From assembly GCA_033239525.1 (NCBI GenBank), contig BSYO01000005.1, positions 24,534,519 through 24,598,518 on the forward strand: a stretch of DNA of 64,000 nucleotides, in the 5' to 3' direction. Positions 12,436 to 26,151 of the stretch are shown piece after piece (within the stretch, counting starts at the first letter, position 1; every line of letters starts with the position of its first letter). The translations under genes were made by a program, and so were the position numbers. The stretch comes from Nepenthes gracilis (taxonomy: Eukaryota; Streptophyta; Magnoliopsida; Caryophyllales; Nepenthaceae). Under the pieces are notes generated by a model, which was given only the letters and a program-made list of their open reading frames with translations, was not told where the DNA came from and ran no database searches.

Positions 12436-14896
12436 GCCTTCTTCTTTCGGGCTTCTTCTTTCTCAATACTAAGCTGCCTCTTTTCAAAGAGCCCAGATAT
12501 CACACACACTCTCTGCCTCCCTCACTGTCCTGCTCTTTCTCTCTTTATCTGTGTGACCAGTGAAGATGGAGACGAGAAAATGGGCTTTCAGGATATGGTC
12601 TTGCTGGATCTAGAGTTGCCGCTTCACACGAGGTTGTGGCATTTCTATGCACAAAGAAAGAGGGTAATTTAACCGCTACTAATCATAATTATTTGGTTAA
12701 TATTAACTTATTAAAATTTTTATTAAAAAAATAAATAATATTTTTAAAAAATAATAATATAATTATTTAATTAATATAAAAAATTTTAATTAATTAATCC
12801 TTTTTTAAAAAATATAGACTTTTCAAAGGAGATAAAAATCCAATATAAATGGAACATGTTTGAGTTTATATTACTCTTAAATTGGGTTGAGGTGAATATT
12901 ATTAGAAAATTATATAATTATATTCATTTAAAATCTAAATTGGGTCAATTTTAAATTCATGGATTTTTTTAATATTTTTATTTGTATAAAAATATTTAAA
13001 ATTTATAATATTTTTAAAATTATAATATTTTACTTAAAATATTTCTTAAATATATATCTAACACAATAATCTTTATATACAAAAAAATACTAAATAGACA
13101 AAAAAAAATTAATCTTTAAAAATATTTTCAATTATTATTTATTTAAAATAATAATATAATAAACAATATAGGTCAAGCTCATAATAAACATGTCATTTTT
13201 ATCCATCATTATATCCGATCTAAAAATTAATTAAATTTAATTTTTTTATTATATTTATTTATTATATTGATATACCTTAGTCAAATATTATAATATTTTA
13301 AAATAATTAAATTTAACCTATCAAATAATCCATTTTAATTTTTAATAATTATATTAGAAAATAAAGAAAACATAATAGATTAAAAAGCTGATATCCCTTA
13401 AATTTACTGCCTTTTTCACTCAAACTTAGAATAAAAATCACCTTACTCTATAAGGTGAATACCATTATCAATTCATTTTTATTTACCACTAAGGAATATA
13501 ATTTACGGTAATATAAAAAAATGGTGTTAAAAATAATGAATTAGTTTTGATAATTAAATATTATTTTTGTATGTCTTAGCTTGTGTAGTTAAGCACATAG
13601 TACCATAACAATTTAATAATTTAGATTTATAATTATAAGTTTAATTTATAACTTCATATCCCAAAAACTTATTCATCGTGTAGAAAATACATATAAAATA
13701 GGCAATTTTATATATATATTACAACCTTTTAAATGAAAAATAGGAAATTTATGAGTATGTCATGAATTTAGAAATTATTTAAATAAAAATATTCAAATTA
13801 AATAAAAAATAGATGTTTATATAATTAGTAAAATATTATAAATAATCAGGATAATTGTTGATTATGCATGGAGTCAGTGTCCCAGAGCTTCACGTGATGC
13901 CAACCGTTGGACAGCAGGAGCACCGGCAGAGAGACAATACTGAGACCCGAAGCCTGGCGCATGACTGTCCCCACCTTACATGGCCCATGAGTTTTAATAA
14001 CTAATTGAAAATTTATAGGAAAATACTTTTCATATGTTTTGATCTTTTACATCAAATCAATAAAAATTATTTTTTTATCGATAAAAAAATTTAAATTTAA
14101 ACTTTAAAATCAACTTTTTTATTTTAAAAATAAAAAATTATTTCTTAAAATATATCTCCTGCTAACTATTGAATATCAATATTTAATAAAAGTATTTAAA
14201 TAAAGGTCATACCATTGTAGACCCATGACATCCCAAACTGCCATCGGTCCTCAACCGGTTATGCCTCACCAGCCACCATAAGTCCCCGGACAACATCACA
14301 ATCACTAATGGTTAGTGACTCCATAAGTTGTCACTGTTTGTCAACATTCCCAATCCGATCACCGGTCATGTGCCAGTTATGCTTCTAGCCACCACATCAT
14401 GCCTTGACCCCAGGCCCCGCCGCCCCGACCACCATCATTGTCGGTCAGTCAAGGCTACTGTTTTCCCCAACTAAATGAGAAACTATAACTTAGAAATAAC
14501 AGAGCATACCAGGCAGACATAAGTGGATTTAATAAAGCAATACTAGTTTTGCTATAGATTTAATAAAATCAAACATATAAAATAATTGAACAATCTTTTT
14601 TTTTTTTTCCTATTGTTCTTACTATTAATAGATTATTATTTTTCTATAAATTAAATTTCTGATGTGAGTAATAAAAAGAAGCTGAGATTATCAGTATAAT
14701 CCAACGGCACAGCCATATGCAAAAACCTACAAAGTGCGCCTAAGGACGCCCACTCTGTAATCCAGCTCCATGTTTGTCTACTCTATACAAAATCTGCAAA
14801 TCGAAATCCAAAACAGCAGCATCATTGCAAGAACTTGAAATTCCATAAAATGTGTAAATCACTCGATGCAAAATTCAATCCGCTCCAGATCAATAT
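12436..14896. other. Intergenic, SKS to TDP2
   Basis: The first 200 bases hold the CT-rich 5' leader and likely promoter of the SKS gene. About 12660-13860 is extremely AT-rich, with no coding signal. Short GC-richer patches at 13860-13990 and 14220-14470 look like worn repeat remnants, but I cannot classify them. The TDP2 3' UTR probably occupies the last 150-200 bases. Confidence 0.6.
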
Positions 14897-17800
14897 TCAC
14901 TGACTCGTGATTGTCAAAAGCAACCCATAGTGATCGCTGGGCAAAACCGGGAGCTCTAACTTCTGAATACCACCCTTGCGTTTCTTCTCTTTGCAGTGTG
15001 ATAGTCCCGTGATCGCTTCTGTCCCAATCATCTCGATCCCGCTGATCTCAAAATCATGCAAATGGCATATAAAGCGGTCGAGTCTTTTCTGCAACGTCCT
15101 GTTTCCCAATAGCATTTTGTTGGACTTGGTGTCATAGGTCCATCCTACCTCCTTGGGCCTCAGTTTCAGCCAAGCATCGACCCATCCTTCCAGGAACGGA
15201 AACTGCCCATCCAGCTTGTCACACCAGTTCATGTCGCCGCAAAATATCACGTTTTTGTATCTCCCAAGAAGATTCACAGCCTCCTTTGCCTGCTGCACGC
15301 GTTCTTTGCTGAACATTTGATCCCATGTGGGTGGTGCTGGGCAAGGGCTCTCAAGATGGGTGGTGGCAACCACCAATGGCTTCTCCACCTCTACTGCTAT
15401 TTCAGCAATGCAGAGTTCTCTGCCCATGATAGAGTTGCTGAACGGTGTTTGGCTGAAGTATTTTACTGGTAAGCTGACTAACTGCAATCATCATTGAAGT
15501 TCATGTCACATTGCCAATGGCATTTGGTCACGGAGAGAAATCATGTCAATGGTGAATTACAATGTCCTTCATCGATTATTGACCGTGTACAGGAAGAGAA
15601 GGCCATCGAGCAGAGGAATATAACAAAATTTTCAATTTTCATCAGAAAAATTTTAGAAGGATGGAGAAAAAGAAAGAAGTTCTGTAATACTTTTCAATAA
15701 TTGATGACCCATTAAACCAACAAAAGAAATTCTTAAAAGGCTGACAACAGAAATTTACTATTATCACATTGTCAAAATCCTCAGAAATTTGAGATGTCTT
15801 CATAGAGTGCAATCAGAGTTGTCACATTTGTTTATTTTCATTGTATTCTCAATAATGACGATTTCACCTTATCTACTCAAACGACTAGAATTATGATAAT
15901 AAACACTAAAATAGCTACTGCCTTCATAATCATTGCAGCTACACAAAGCTTAATATAAATGCATAATAAGTAAATTTACAGAAATATATATAATGGTATG
16001 CTCAAATAACTGCAAAATTAAAATCAACAGCCCAGAACCGAACCAAACAAAAACCTGCAAAAATATAAGATTCCAACTTGAAACTGAACCAAACACTTCA
16101 GCCACCAGCCCACCCTATTTTTCAGTTTGGCTTTGAAGGTCTCAGTTTCAGTTATCAGTTCAAAGGTTTTTACAACCCTAATCCTAATGCAAATGTTGCT
16201 CTTAACTCATTTGCTTTACCCTAACATAATCGTATTGCGAAAATTGGGCACTTGAAATGGGCATATGAGTTATTGAAGACAATCCTCCAAATATAATGGA
16301 AAAACAACTAAAAAGATAACATATGACATGGATTTATGTGCAACACTTGCTCCCAATCTGAGAAACAGTGTCTCAAGAAGCCAAATTATATGTCCTGTTA
16401 CACACTTAAGTCCCACAAGTGGAAAAAGATACTACTTACCTGCATACAAAAATAGGCTGCTGAGTGAGCCATTTCATGTGAAACCGAACAATGATATTTC
16501 TTCCACCAGCCAGATTTTTGAAATGCAGCATATATATTGGGAGTGACCTCCTACAGTAAGCTGTAGACATTTTAGATGCAACCAACAAAAGAAAATCATT
16601 CAACTTGCTATAAATCTGAACCTGAAAACAAATGACATGAGGAGAATGCAGCTGTATAAGTTCACCAATGGCTTGCATCCTATTGTGCATCTCCAGGTCT
16701 TCTCGGAACCAAACATTGTAACTAAGAATCTTAATCATCCTCAACCCTTTATGTGTTTCAGCATTCTCCGCCATCTTCACTAAACCGTTCTCTGCTTCAG
16801 CTTTCTCTGCCACATATAATGTTTTTGTTATTATGAGAATCAGTCTGGTTGTTAGAGGTAACCTACTGCCTGATATGGCAAGGCCAACACCAGAAATAGG
16901 CCAAACTGTCTCACGGCATTCTGAACTCAGCTCACAATCTCAAGTTTCAGCAATTCAGGGAATTTAAAGAAAGACTCACAACTGTGCTATGTCATAATAT
17001 CATAATAGGCATGCAAAGCACTAGTCAGAACACCTTAGGAAGCCAAATCAGCAGCATTTCATTTATATAATAAAAAAAATTTGTTTTCAAATATAATCCT
17101 AACATTTGAGGAGGAACAAAGAAGGATAGGCCCGTTTTTTACCACATGAACAGTAAAATAAATTCCAATTTATGTGTTGTGTTGAAAAGGATTATTTGGC
17201 CTATAGATACTCCATGTAGTCTCACGAACTCATTAGTGTATAAGCAGGCTACCTTGTCTAGTGGAAGATTTGCCTTAATGGTAACAAATTGCATCGATTT
17301 CGTTAATCAACTGCAAAAAGAGTACATGTTTTGTATATCTTTTAAAACAGCTTCTCTATTCTAAGACTGGAGAATTTCCCAGATGGTTTCTGTCAAACTG
17401 ATTTCAGCTTCCCAAGAAGCTGAAATGAGGGTCTTCAAGAGCATCTTTAGCTCAAAAGAGCTTATTATTCAAGAAGCTAAAACTAGAAAATCTCTAACTC
17501 AAACAACCGTCCTCCTAAGATCTGCAGAATACCAACATAACACTAAAATCATCTATCAAACTCGATAAATGAATCCATTACCAACAAACAACGCTACAAA
17601 ATCCATAAAATTGATAGGATTGAATCATCATAGTCCTGTTAGAATTAGAGATTACTGAATAGGGCAGATATAAAGCCCCAATTACATATCAACAATTTAG
17701 AAGCTCTACATCTGAACCCACAAAGGATATTGTTAAATTCGACAAGAGAGAAGTTATCTCAATTGTAAGTTACGGTTTCCAAGTAAAATATTCATTTAAT

Positions 17801-18804
17801 ATTTTCACAAGCACTAAATATTCTAACCTATGGGTGCAATGATAACTAGCACTACCACTAATTAGACATAACAAATGAAGGCCAGGATACACAATCTTAT
17901 TAGAAATGAGAAAAACAACAATAATTTTTTTTTTTTTCAAAGAGATCATCATAACCGACACAATTCAAATTCGGACATTATGAGTAGATTGGACCACACC
18001 CACCACAAGGATTCAACCAAAACATAAAGAAGTTCGCAAAAAAAGATAGAAAACCGACCACAGAATACAAATTCAAATGATACAAAACAAACCAGAAATC
18101 ACAGCCTTTTTCGCCGATTTTACACCACGAAATCCACCCAATTCGTCATGTTTCATGTCAACTAAGTCCGGAGTCTTTCTCTTGGGACTTAATTTCTCAA
18201 CAAGATCCATTGGGTCCGGAATTTTTGTCGAACATCTGCGTAATGGATAGAAGATAGACCCGACAGAAGAGGCCGAATCATCATCTGGGTCAAGGATATT
18301 CAAGTCGTCAATGGTGGAGAGAGAAGACAGCGAGGCACGGGTGTCGCAAACCTGGCAGTTCGATATGTTATAAGGGTTGAGGAAAGTGCAGGCCTTACAC
18401 GACCATTTGGGCGGCGATGATGATGATGAGGAAGATATAGGAGGATGTGGAACTTGGGAAGAGAGAGATAAAGAATGGGACGGCGATGTTAGTGGTGGCT
18501 GTGGCGGCGGCGGCGGTAGTTGTGGTGAGAGGCAGATTTCACATGTTGATTTTTGAGACTGAGGGTTGACGAATGTGCATCTTGTGCAGGTCCAAGACAT
18601 GATCTTTCGAGTACTGATGATGTGTTTGGATTCTGGGAAGATCTTATTGTTAAGGAAATTATTGTTCGAGGAATATAGAGAGAGACGACGCAACGTAGGT
18701 TTGAATTTGAACAGAAGAGAACGATAATTGAAAGTGACGCTCGAAAGAGTCGAAGTCCGAAAGCCGCTCTGCGCTCCAATTGTCATACTCCGCCACACTT
18801 CCAA
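14897..18804 (-). CDS. TDP2: Tyrosyl-DNA phosphodiesterase 2 (TDP2-type)
   Basis: Four exons (18093-18804, 16622-16806, 16440-16550, 14897-15481) join in frame to 530 residues with a TGA stop. TDP2 removes tyrosine left on DNA 5' ends by trapped topoisomerase II. Two RanBP2-type zinc fingers lead: W71 with C73, C76, C88, C91, and W134 with C136, C139, C150, C153. The endonuclease/exonuclease/phosphatase domain follows from about residue 262. Catalytic signatures are N268 in SYNVW, E300 in FQEVT (created exactly at the exon 2/3 junction), THLES at 377-381, GDMNW with D419 and N421, and PSDHYGL with H520. The start is uncertain: M1 (18804) adds a 68-residue Ser/Arg-rich leader that looks like an organelle presequence, while M69 (18600) starts directly at the first finger. 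All key residues are present, so it should be functional. Confidence 0.93.
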
Positions 18805-21184
18805 GGAGGTAGAATTGCGTAACAGGTGGCGCCGGTAAACCCCGAGGGCGAAGCAGGATTTTTTTTAGTTTTTTTTTTTTAATTTTGTAAACTAAAAAAA
18901 ATAAAATTTAAAAATAAAGGGTGAAAAATCCTATTTTACGGAGTAGAATTTTCGTATTTGTGCCGACGAATGGTAATTCTCTTGAGATAATTTTGTTTAT
19001 ATATTTTTAAATATATTTTAGATTACATCGTATTTTATAATCTGTTTATATAATAAAGTAATAAATGAAATATTTATTTAAAATGAGCTTAGTAAGGTTA
19101 ATCATTTTATATGGGGTATGTCTACTTAACATAAAAATTTTATAAGAAATTAAACATGATTTAATAAACATATAAATGACATAAAATAACTTATTTTAAA
19201 AGTAAATTAATAATGTTTTATTTCAAATAAATTAGGTATATTTTAGTAAAATGCAAAATTAATATAATTGTTAATACAAATACTATTGAACTATACAAAC
19301 CGCAGCGTCACTAGTGAATTAAATTATTTTTTAGAATATTTATTGGACATATAAAATCATGTGGATATGTGTAGGTGATATAATGATTTAAAATAAAAAT
19401 ACTTTAAAAGTAGTATATTATTGATAGGTATAGCTAGAATCAAAAATAAAAATACTTTAAAACTAGTATATTATACAATTAGAGTTGGGTATGCTCAAGG
19501 CATAAATGGATAAGAGGCAACTAGCACAATACAGAAATTTAGATATACGATCTAAACTATTGGATATTAAATGATTATAATAAACTATTTAAATGAGTTA
19601 TTTCAAAAGACGGCTATATTAATCCGGTTCTTGAAAGTCAGGCTGTCCTGTCATTGAATGAAAATGGCCGTTATACCAACAAGTTACATTTTTCACTATC
19701 GAAAAGATCCCATGCTCATGCATTTATTCAAGGCCCTGTCAACCAAATGATACTTCTCACTATAAATAAAATTTCTCCCCAAAAAAAAAAGAGAGATAAC
19801 ATTAAAAATAAATGATGAAAATAAAAAGAAATTAGACATCCTACTAATTGAGTGTATAAAAAGGAGTATCGTTCTCCAAACAAATACTCTTTCATGTCCT
19901 TTCTACGTACACATAAACATTTCATTGCATCTTTATCACTCAAAAAGAAAATTTTCTAATTTACGTATTGAAGGATATATCGACGAGCGAGTCTCATAGA
20001 CCTTTTACCTTTTATTTTATGATATATAAGATTCAAATTTTATATTATAAAAATCGAATTCGTTTCTATTCAAATGCTTATATATGACAAGATGGCTTCT
20101 TAATTCATATAAGAATTTAAATTATCAAGACACATCAATAATAATACCTTAATTAGCCCAATAAATGGGAATCAGTATTTGTTTTTAAATTTTAAGAGTA
20201 TTATAAATAATTCCATGGGTAAATTAATCTCTATTCTCTTTGCGTACTACACATCCCGCGTGATAACGGGAAAGTGGAATGTTTTAACAATATTTTTTAT
20301 TTAATTTTTTATGTGAGATATTATCCATTTATTTATTTTTTACATGATATAATAATATATAGATAAATAATATATTATATTAATATTAATATCACATTAT
20401 TAAAAATGTATCAATCTAATTAGAATTTCTTTATCTTTTGTTTCTTTTTCTAAAAAAAAATATTACTTATTTTAAAAATAATATCACAACCAAAGTAAAA
20501 AATAAATTAGATTATAAATAAGTCCGAATGAAATATTTTTATTTTTTCTTGAAAGGATAAAATTCGAGTAATTCAAATACCAGGTCAAACTTAATAAATC
20601 AAAATCTAAAACAGTACAAAATCTATAATATATAACAATAGATACAGGAGCTGATGGAATTAAAATTTTTAATATCTAAATAATTATAATAATAATCTAT
20701 TTATAACAAATTTATTTATAAGAAAAAATTTAACAAACATTAAAATCATAACATGATAAGACATGCAAGAGTTTCTATCTGATAACAATGCCTTTAAAAT
20801 AATATATATACAATAATCAAAATTTCATTGTAAGTTTCAGTACAAATCCGTATACATATCCAAATAACAAATAATAAAAAAAGTCTTCAAAATTTCATCC
20901 CCCAATGTCTTATAAGTAATTCATGTGCCATCTAATTTAAAAGATTAAAAAATATAATAAATTATAAATCTAAAATTTAATAAGAATATACATATTATGT
21001 AAATTATATGTATGAAATAGATAAGGGGATTAAAAACTATAAATATTATATCAAAAATCTGAAATCTCTAAAGTTTTAAATATATTAGCTAAATCATAAT
21101 TTTATACATCAAAATTCATAATACATATATGAATATCATATATTGATACATTCCTGAATTTGAGTTTCGAATAGATACAAATCA
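18805..21184. other. Intergenic, AT-rich
   Basis: It contains the TDP2 promoter side (18805-18870), then long AT-rich sequence without a supported gene. A short direct repeat occurs at about 19391-19412 and 19442-19463 (AAAATACTTTAAAA followed by TAGTATATTAT). Nothing else stands out. Confidence 0.6.
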
Positions 21185-22166
21185 ATTGAGTCGTCTGAAT
21201 CCGGCTCCATTCATTAAGTCTAGATCCTGCATACCACTACAGCAAACAAAAGGTTAGGTGCTAATAGGATGTTATCCCACCGAAAATACTCCGATATTCA
21301 AATCAGTAATCAGCCTTTAAATTTTTAAGAAGGTAAAGAGAAATGAAAGTGGTGAGAAGATAAAAGTATTTAGGATGGAGGTTTGGTTCTCGACGTGAGA
21401 GGTTGTTCCGTTACTTGTGAGGAGCGTAGTCTCTCAGTATTGTGTTCGCAATAAACGCAGTGAGAGAGGGAGAGAGTCAGAGTTTTACAAACGTGGGAGC
21501 TAGAAAAGTTATCAGAACACCATGAGAACTTATGAGAGCTTTTAGTAAAGAAGTGAGCCTCTATTGTCTGAGTAATGAGCGTTTGTAGTCTTAAAAGTAA
21601 GCGTTTGTAATCTTAAAAGTAAGCGTGCCCTAGAATGAAAATTTCATTGGCTTTTATAAATAAAACGCTGGGCAACCTTCATTGGGTAGAAAGGCTTGGT
21701 TCCTGTAATCGGTTGGGATTGCTTCCTTTTCTGATATGGAGCTTTAATGGTGGTAACGGCTCCTAAGATTACTTATCTTTCTTCTGTATTTTATTATCAT
21801 TAGGGTTTGCAGTGAGTAGAAAGAGAAAATTTAGTACTTTTCTCATGGGACGTGAACTGAATCTATTGGTACTCGTTATAGTGAAGATTGCCTTCTAAAA
21901 ATACGCAAAATCTGGGAAGAGAGCCATTACTGGTCTTGTACGGAGGTGTGGGCCTGACCTACGTAAGGCATGTTCTCTTAGACCGATCTATTATAATACT
22001 TCCGGTTAACAGAAATGTTGACTGCCTCATAGAGAGTCTGTTAGCCGCCCAATTTGGCCTCTCATCCGGTTAACGCCCAACGTTAATTGTGCAGATGCAT
22101 ATATAGACCTTTGTTGATTTGGTACGTTTCTCTTCTTGGGTTAACCCACTACGGACGGACCCATCA
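21185..22166 (-). repeat. Solo LTR of Tat-like Gypsy type (LTR A)
   Basis: Read on the minus strand it starts TGATGGGTCC at 22166, has a TATA box (TTATTTATAAAAGCC) near 21655, a leader with a short tandem repeat (21573-21628), and a U5-like tail. That tail (TTTGAATATCGGAG, then TAGTGGTATGCAGGATC) is shared with LTR B at 37565-37650. The left end is not exact. No internal coding region adjoins it, so it is probably a solo LTR left by recombination. Confidence 0.6.
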
Positions 22167-23633
22167 TATATTGTAAATTGAAAAAAATCATCCAATAGTC
22201 AAAATTTCATATTTTCAAACGTTCAAATGTCAAAAGTTGGATAACTTGAATATTGTGCAAGTTATCCAATATTCAAGTAAATATTTTTGGATTTAACCTG
22301 CAAATATCAAAAGAATAAATATTTTTTAAATACCAACTAAAATATAAATAAAAATTATAAAAATTAAAAATATATCAAAATTAAAAATTAATGATCAAAA
22401 GACTAAATTTAAAAAAAAATTATACATACTCTTAATAATCTTAGACTAAAATATTATTATCGAAACATATAGGTAGGTTGTCTATAAATTATTTCATATA
22501 AATAATATCAAATATTATTTTTTTATCACCTGTAAATGACATATGTAATCTTCAAATGTATCTGATATATTAAAATATTTAAATATATTGTTAATGTCTA
22601 ATTCCTTACCATAGTTCTAAAAAAAAAGTAAAAATTTTATAATAAATATATACAATTTTTTTACTTATAAAAAAAAGTACAAATATTTAAAAACTTTTCT
22701 ATTTTGAGAAAAATATAAATATTACAAATTTTTTACCATATAAAAAATTACAAATCACATGGAAATAGAGTCTTACCCTAAATACTTACATAGAATATTA
22801 ATATACAATATCAAATGTATAAATTTTATAATATTTGTTTATAAATTTTTTTACGTTAGAATATAATATTTTAAAATATTTACTTATTTATTAAAAATGA
22901 ATAAAACTTTAAACTTTTGACAAAACCTAACAATTTTTTAATTTATTTGATAATAATCATATACATATAATAATATTTAAAATATGATAGTAAATGTGAC
23001 ATACATATATAATAAAATAAGTATCGTAAATAAAGTTAAAGAACTTTTAGAATAGATATAAAAATACTTATTTTTAACTTTTTCTAATAGATCTGACGAA
23101 ATAAAATTTTCAAATCTTCTTCTTTCTATTTCTTTCTTCTCTTTTTATATTTTTCCTTCTTTCTCTTCTTCTCGGACAAAATGACCTTCCATAATTGCAC
23201 CAGACTTTATATACTATAATTAATGTATGAGTACTAGATAAACGTGTACCATATGTCATTCTAAAATCCCAACTGTGCATGTGCCCCACATTAAGTGCAG
23301 CTGGAATACTAAGTTCTGTCATAACCATGCCTGAGCACTGTTATAAATACATATCAAGTGCCATTTATTTTACATAAATTACTCATAAGTACCAATACAG
23401 GCACGCATCAGGTATGGCTATACTATCTAGATTATGCATAAACACTTTAGAGATATTTTGGCCAAAAAATACGTGAGACAAATAGCAATCAAACGTTAAC
23501 TCACTTCTTCTAAAAAATTTATTTTTTCCTGAATTTTAGTATATAATTATTTTATTTTAATATAAAATTATATTAATAATTTTATAAATTATAATTAAAA
23601 ATCAAACATTACAAAAGAATTATGATACTCTTA

Positions 23634-23666
<33 letters not shown>

Positions 23667-23882
23667 AGTATCTATATATTATATAGTTATTTTTAGTTAT
23701 TTTCCAACCTAACTCTTTTTTTATGTATAAAAAACATATTTAAAAAATATAAAAACTACAATGATCACCACTCTATCTATATATGAAAAAATAATTATAA
23801 AAATATATATAAATCATATGAATATTATTTTTATATCTGAGTAATTAGGTCAAGCCCTTTTAATTTTTTTCAAATATATATA
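22167..23882. other. AT-rich spacer with (TA)n tract
   Basis: No gene is supported. A (TA)n microsatellite occupies 23639-23666. A pyrimidine-rich patch at 23115-23175 and a GC-richer patch at 23180-23460 have no recognisable content. Confidence 0.6.
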
Positions 23883-24503
23883 TGATAGGTATGAGATCTA
23901 TAGGCCTAAACAAGGAAATCTAATATAATTATGGACCGTGTGTGCCTATCGGGCCAACAATACTTAATGATAGCACCACCTATATGTCCGAGCAAGACAT
24001 TATACCTAGACGGCCTAATTTTCCAAGATCCAATCTAATTGTCGAAACGGTTATTTAACTAACAACGACGGACATTAATCATAACCATTTTTGATAGGAA
24101 TAACGGTTAAACTATTCAATCACATGGTTAGAACCGTGGTTAAAATCGTGCAGCATTTAACTGCTTCCAACCAATTATAAATATTCATTCCCTCCATCAA
24201 AAAGGGGAACGGGAGTGGGAAAAAAATGCCGAGAACGCTTAAAACTCTATATCAAAACAAGATGCTCAGAGTGCAACTCCTCGAAATAATCTCAAATTAA
24301 TTATATTTTACTTCTTTCTTTAAGTATAATTAAAGTATTGACTTAAGCGTCGGAGGATATATCGGAGAATGAGTCCCGTCAATCCTCTGATTATTATTTG
24401 TATTGTACAAGGTTTGATTTTGGAAGTTTATGGAACTTGGGAATTGCAAGTGACCGACCAACACCAACTCTCATCCACACAATAATCAGATCCTCGGTAC
24501 GTA
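23883..24503 (+). repeat. 5' LTR of Tat element 2
   Basis: It runs from TGATAGGTATGAGATC to TCCTCGGTACGTA. Nearly its whole length aligns with 29519-30121, including the shared block of GACCGACCAACACCAACTC with CTCATCCACA. A TATA box (CCAATTATAAATATTC) lies near 24172. The U5 motif TGACTTAAGCGTCGGAGG near 24339 is typical of Gypsy LTRs of this class. Confidence 0.85.
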
Positions 24504-24506
24504 ATA

Positions 24507-24526
24507 TTGGCACCTTTTGTGGGAAC
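24507..24526 (+). promoter_or_regulatory. Primer-binding-site-like sequence
   Basis: TTGGCACCTTTTGTGGGAAC directly follows the 5' LTR. Plant Tat-type elements usually have TTGGCGCCGTCTGTGGGAA here, complementary to a tRNA 3' end. Two or three substitutions suggest it has decayed. Confidence 0.6.
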
Positions 24527-24541
24527 TGCACTAAAAGCCCA

Positions 24542-24575
<34 letters not shown>
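24542..24575. repeat. (AAT)n microsatellite
   Basis: About eleven AAT units lie just after the primer-binding site of element 2. The Asn, Ile or Tyr homopolymer readings across it are artefacts of this repeat. Confidence 0.9.
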
Positions 24576-24599
24576 TATTTTAAAGAAGGAAAGAAAACG

Positions 24600-25590
24600 G
24601 TATATTCTAACGGGGAGGCTAGTACAACAGTTAGAGATGCCATGTTGGGTGACAACAATGCTCCCATTATAAACATAATTGGTAATCATCCCGACCCTTA
24701 TGTCCAAGCACTTGCTCATATCATTCAAACACTTGTTGCAAAAATGGACGAACGACCAAAATAAGTGTCCTCTTCAACCTCTTAAATTGCTACATCAAAA
24801 AGAAAGAAGAATAGATGAAGAAAACACTCCTCTAAACAGATAGACAACCAGGACGACCATGGGACTAAAATGGCCTCTAATAAAGTCCCATCTCGACTTA
24901 AAAGTCATTTAAGTCTCCAAGATCGAGAGGATAGTCCTAAGAGACGAAACCCTCAGTATTCTCGAAATGATAAGAAATCTACATTTCTTGGAGGTTCCTC
25001 TCATGGGAAATGCCCTCGAGGGACTATGAATTATCAAGATTCATTGTCCACTAAAAGACCATCCGAGTTGAGGAATTTCCTCAATGCAAAAAATATGACG
25101 ACTCCTCCTCACATTGAGGAGCAAGTTGGAAAAATTTGGAATTGTGCCTTCGGAGAAGACACAGCTAGAAAGATGATCGACCTGCGACGATCTCCATTTA
25201 TCATGAAAATCTGTACACGGTCCTTACCACATAAATTTAAGATGCCCACTTTAGAACCCTATGATGGAAGCTCTGATCCCATGGATCATCTTAATCATTT
25301 CTATACACTCATTAGTTTTGAGGGTTTGGATGAGGTAGCAATGCATCTTTGTTTCCCTCTAACCCTAAAAGGTGATGTACGTGCATGGTTTTATCATCTT
25401 TAGCCAAATTTAATTCAATCATTTCAAGATTTGGCTGATGAATTTTTATCTCAATTTACCTTTAGTAGGAGTGAGGAAAAATAACCTTGGCATTTGGCCC
25501 GAGTAAAGCAAGGGCCAAATGAGAACGTAAAAAAATTCTTGGCCCAATTTATATCCGAGGCCAGAAAAATTCTTAAAGCTCACTGAGGAG
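24600..25590 (+). pseudogene. Retrotransposon gag remnant
   Basis: One frame holds most of a Gypsy Gag. LPHKFKMPTLEPYDGSSDPM is followed by DHLNHFYTLISFEGLDEVAM, LTLKGDVRAWFYHL, LADEFLSQF and ARVKQGPNENVKKFLAQF. It matches the retrotransposon Gag domain, whose usual core reads Y-DG-DP-DHL, LKG-A--WF and L---F---F. Stops at 25401 and 25483, and another near 25581, interrupt it. No zinc knuckle was found, because the tract at 25835 replaces what follows. Confidence 0.8.
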
Positions 25591-25834
25591 GTGAAGCTAA
25601 ATGCATTCGTATCTACACTTTGGAACCCGGTGACTTTTTATACACATAGCCCATAAAAACCCTCAAACATATAGAGAAGCCGAGGCCATTACTCATGCTT
25701 GCATTACGGTAGAAGAGGCCAATGATATAAAGAGGATGAAGGACTAGCCCCACCAAAAAATCAACTAAGGAGAAAAGGAAGAATGGGGAAAGCATAGGCC
25801 CTCGATCCAACAAGCAGCCAAAGTCCTGGCTCAA

Positions 25835-26145
25835 GGATGGAGGGCTTGTGGCTCCAAGACAAGTTCTCCTTACACCAAGACGAAGGGCTCCTGGTTCCGG
25901 AACGGAGGACTTGTGGCTCCTAAACAAAGTGCTCATGGCTCCTGGATGGAGGCCTTTGGCTCGGGGATGGATGGTTCGTGTCTCCTGGATAGCGTGCTCT
26001 TAGCTCCTTGATGGAGACTCCTAGATCCATGATAGAGGGCTCTAGGAAGGAGGGCTTGTGGCACCAGGATGAAGGGCTCCTGGCACCAGGATGAAGGGCT
26101 CTGCCCGTGATGGAGAGAGCTTGTGGCTCCGAGACAGCGTACTCC
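25835..26145 (+). repeat. Degenerate minisatellite in place of pol
   Basis: Variants of GGCTCCTGGATGGAGGGCTT recur roughly every 20-30 bases, for example GGCTCCTGGATGGAGG near 25937 and two adjacent copies of CACCAGGATGAAGGGCTC at 26062-26103. The tract joins gag remnants directly to the integrase tail, so it sits where protease, reverse transcriptase and RNase H should be. Confidence 0.75.
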
Positions 26146-26151
26146 TTTTAC

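Noticed and set aside
24428..24764. Overlapping ORFs with Ile, Asn or Tyr homopolymers
   Set aside because: They are readings of the (AAT)n microsatellite at 24542-24575 inside element 2, not proteins.
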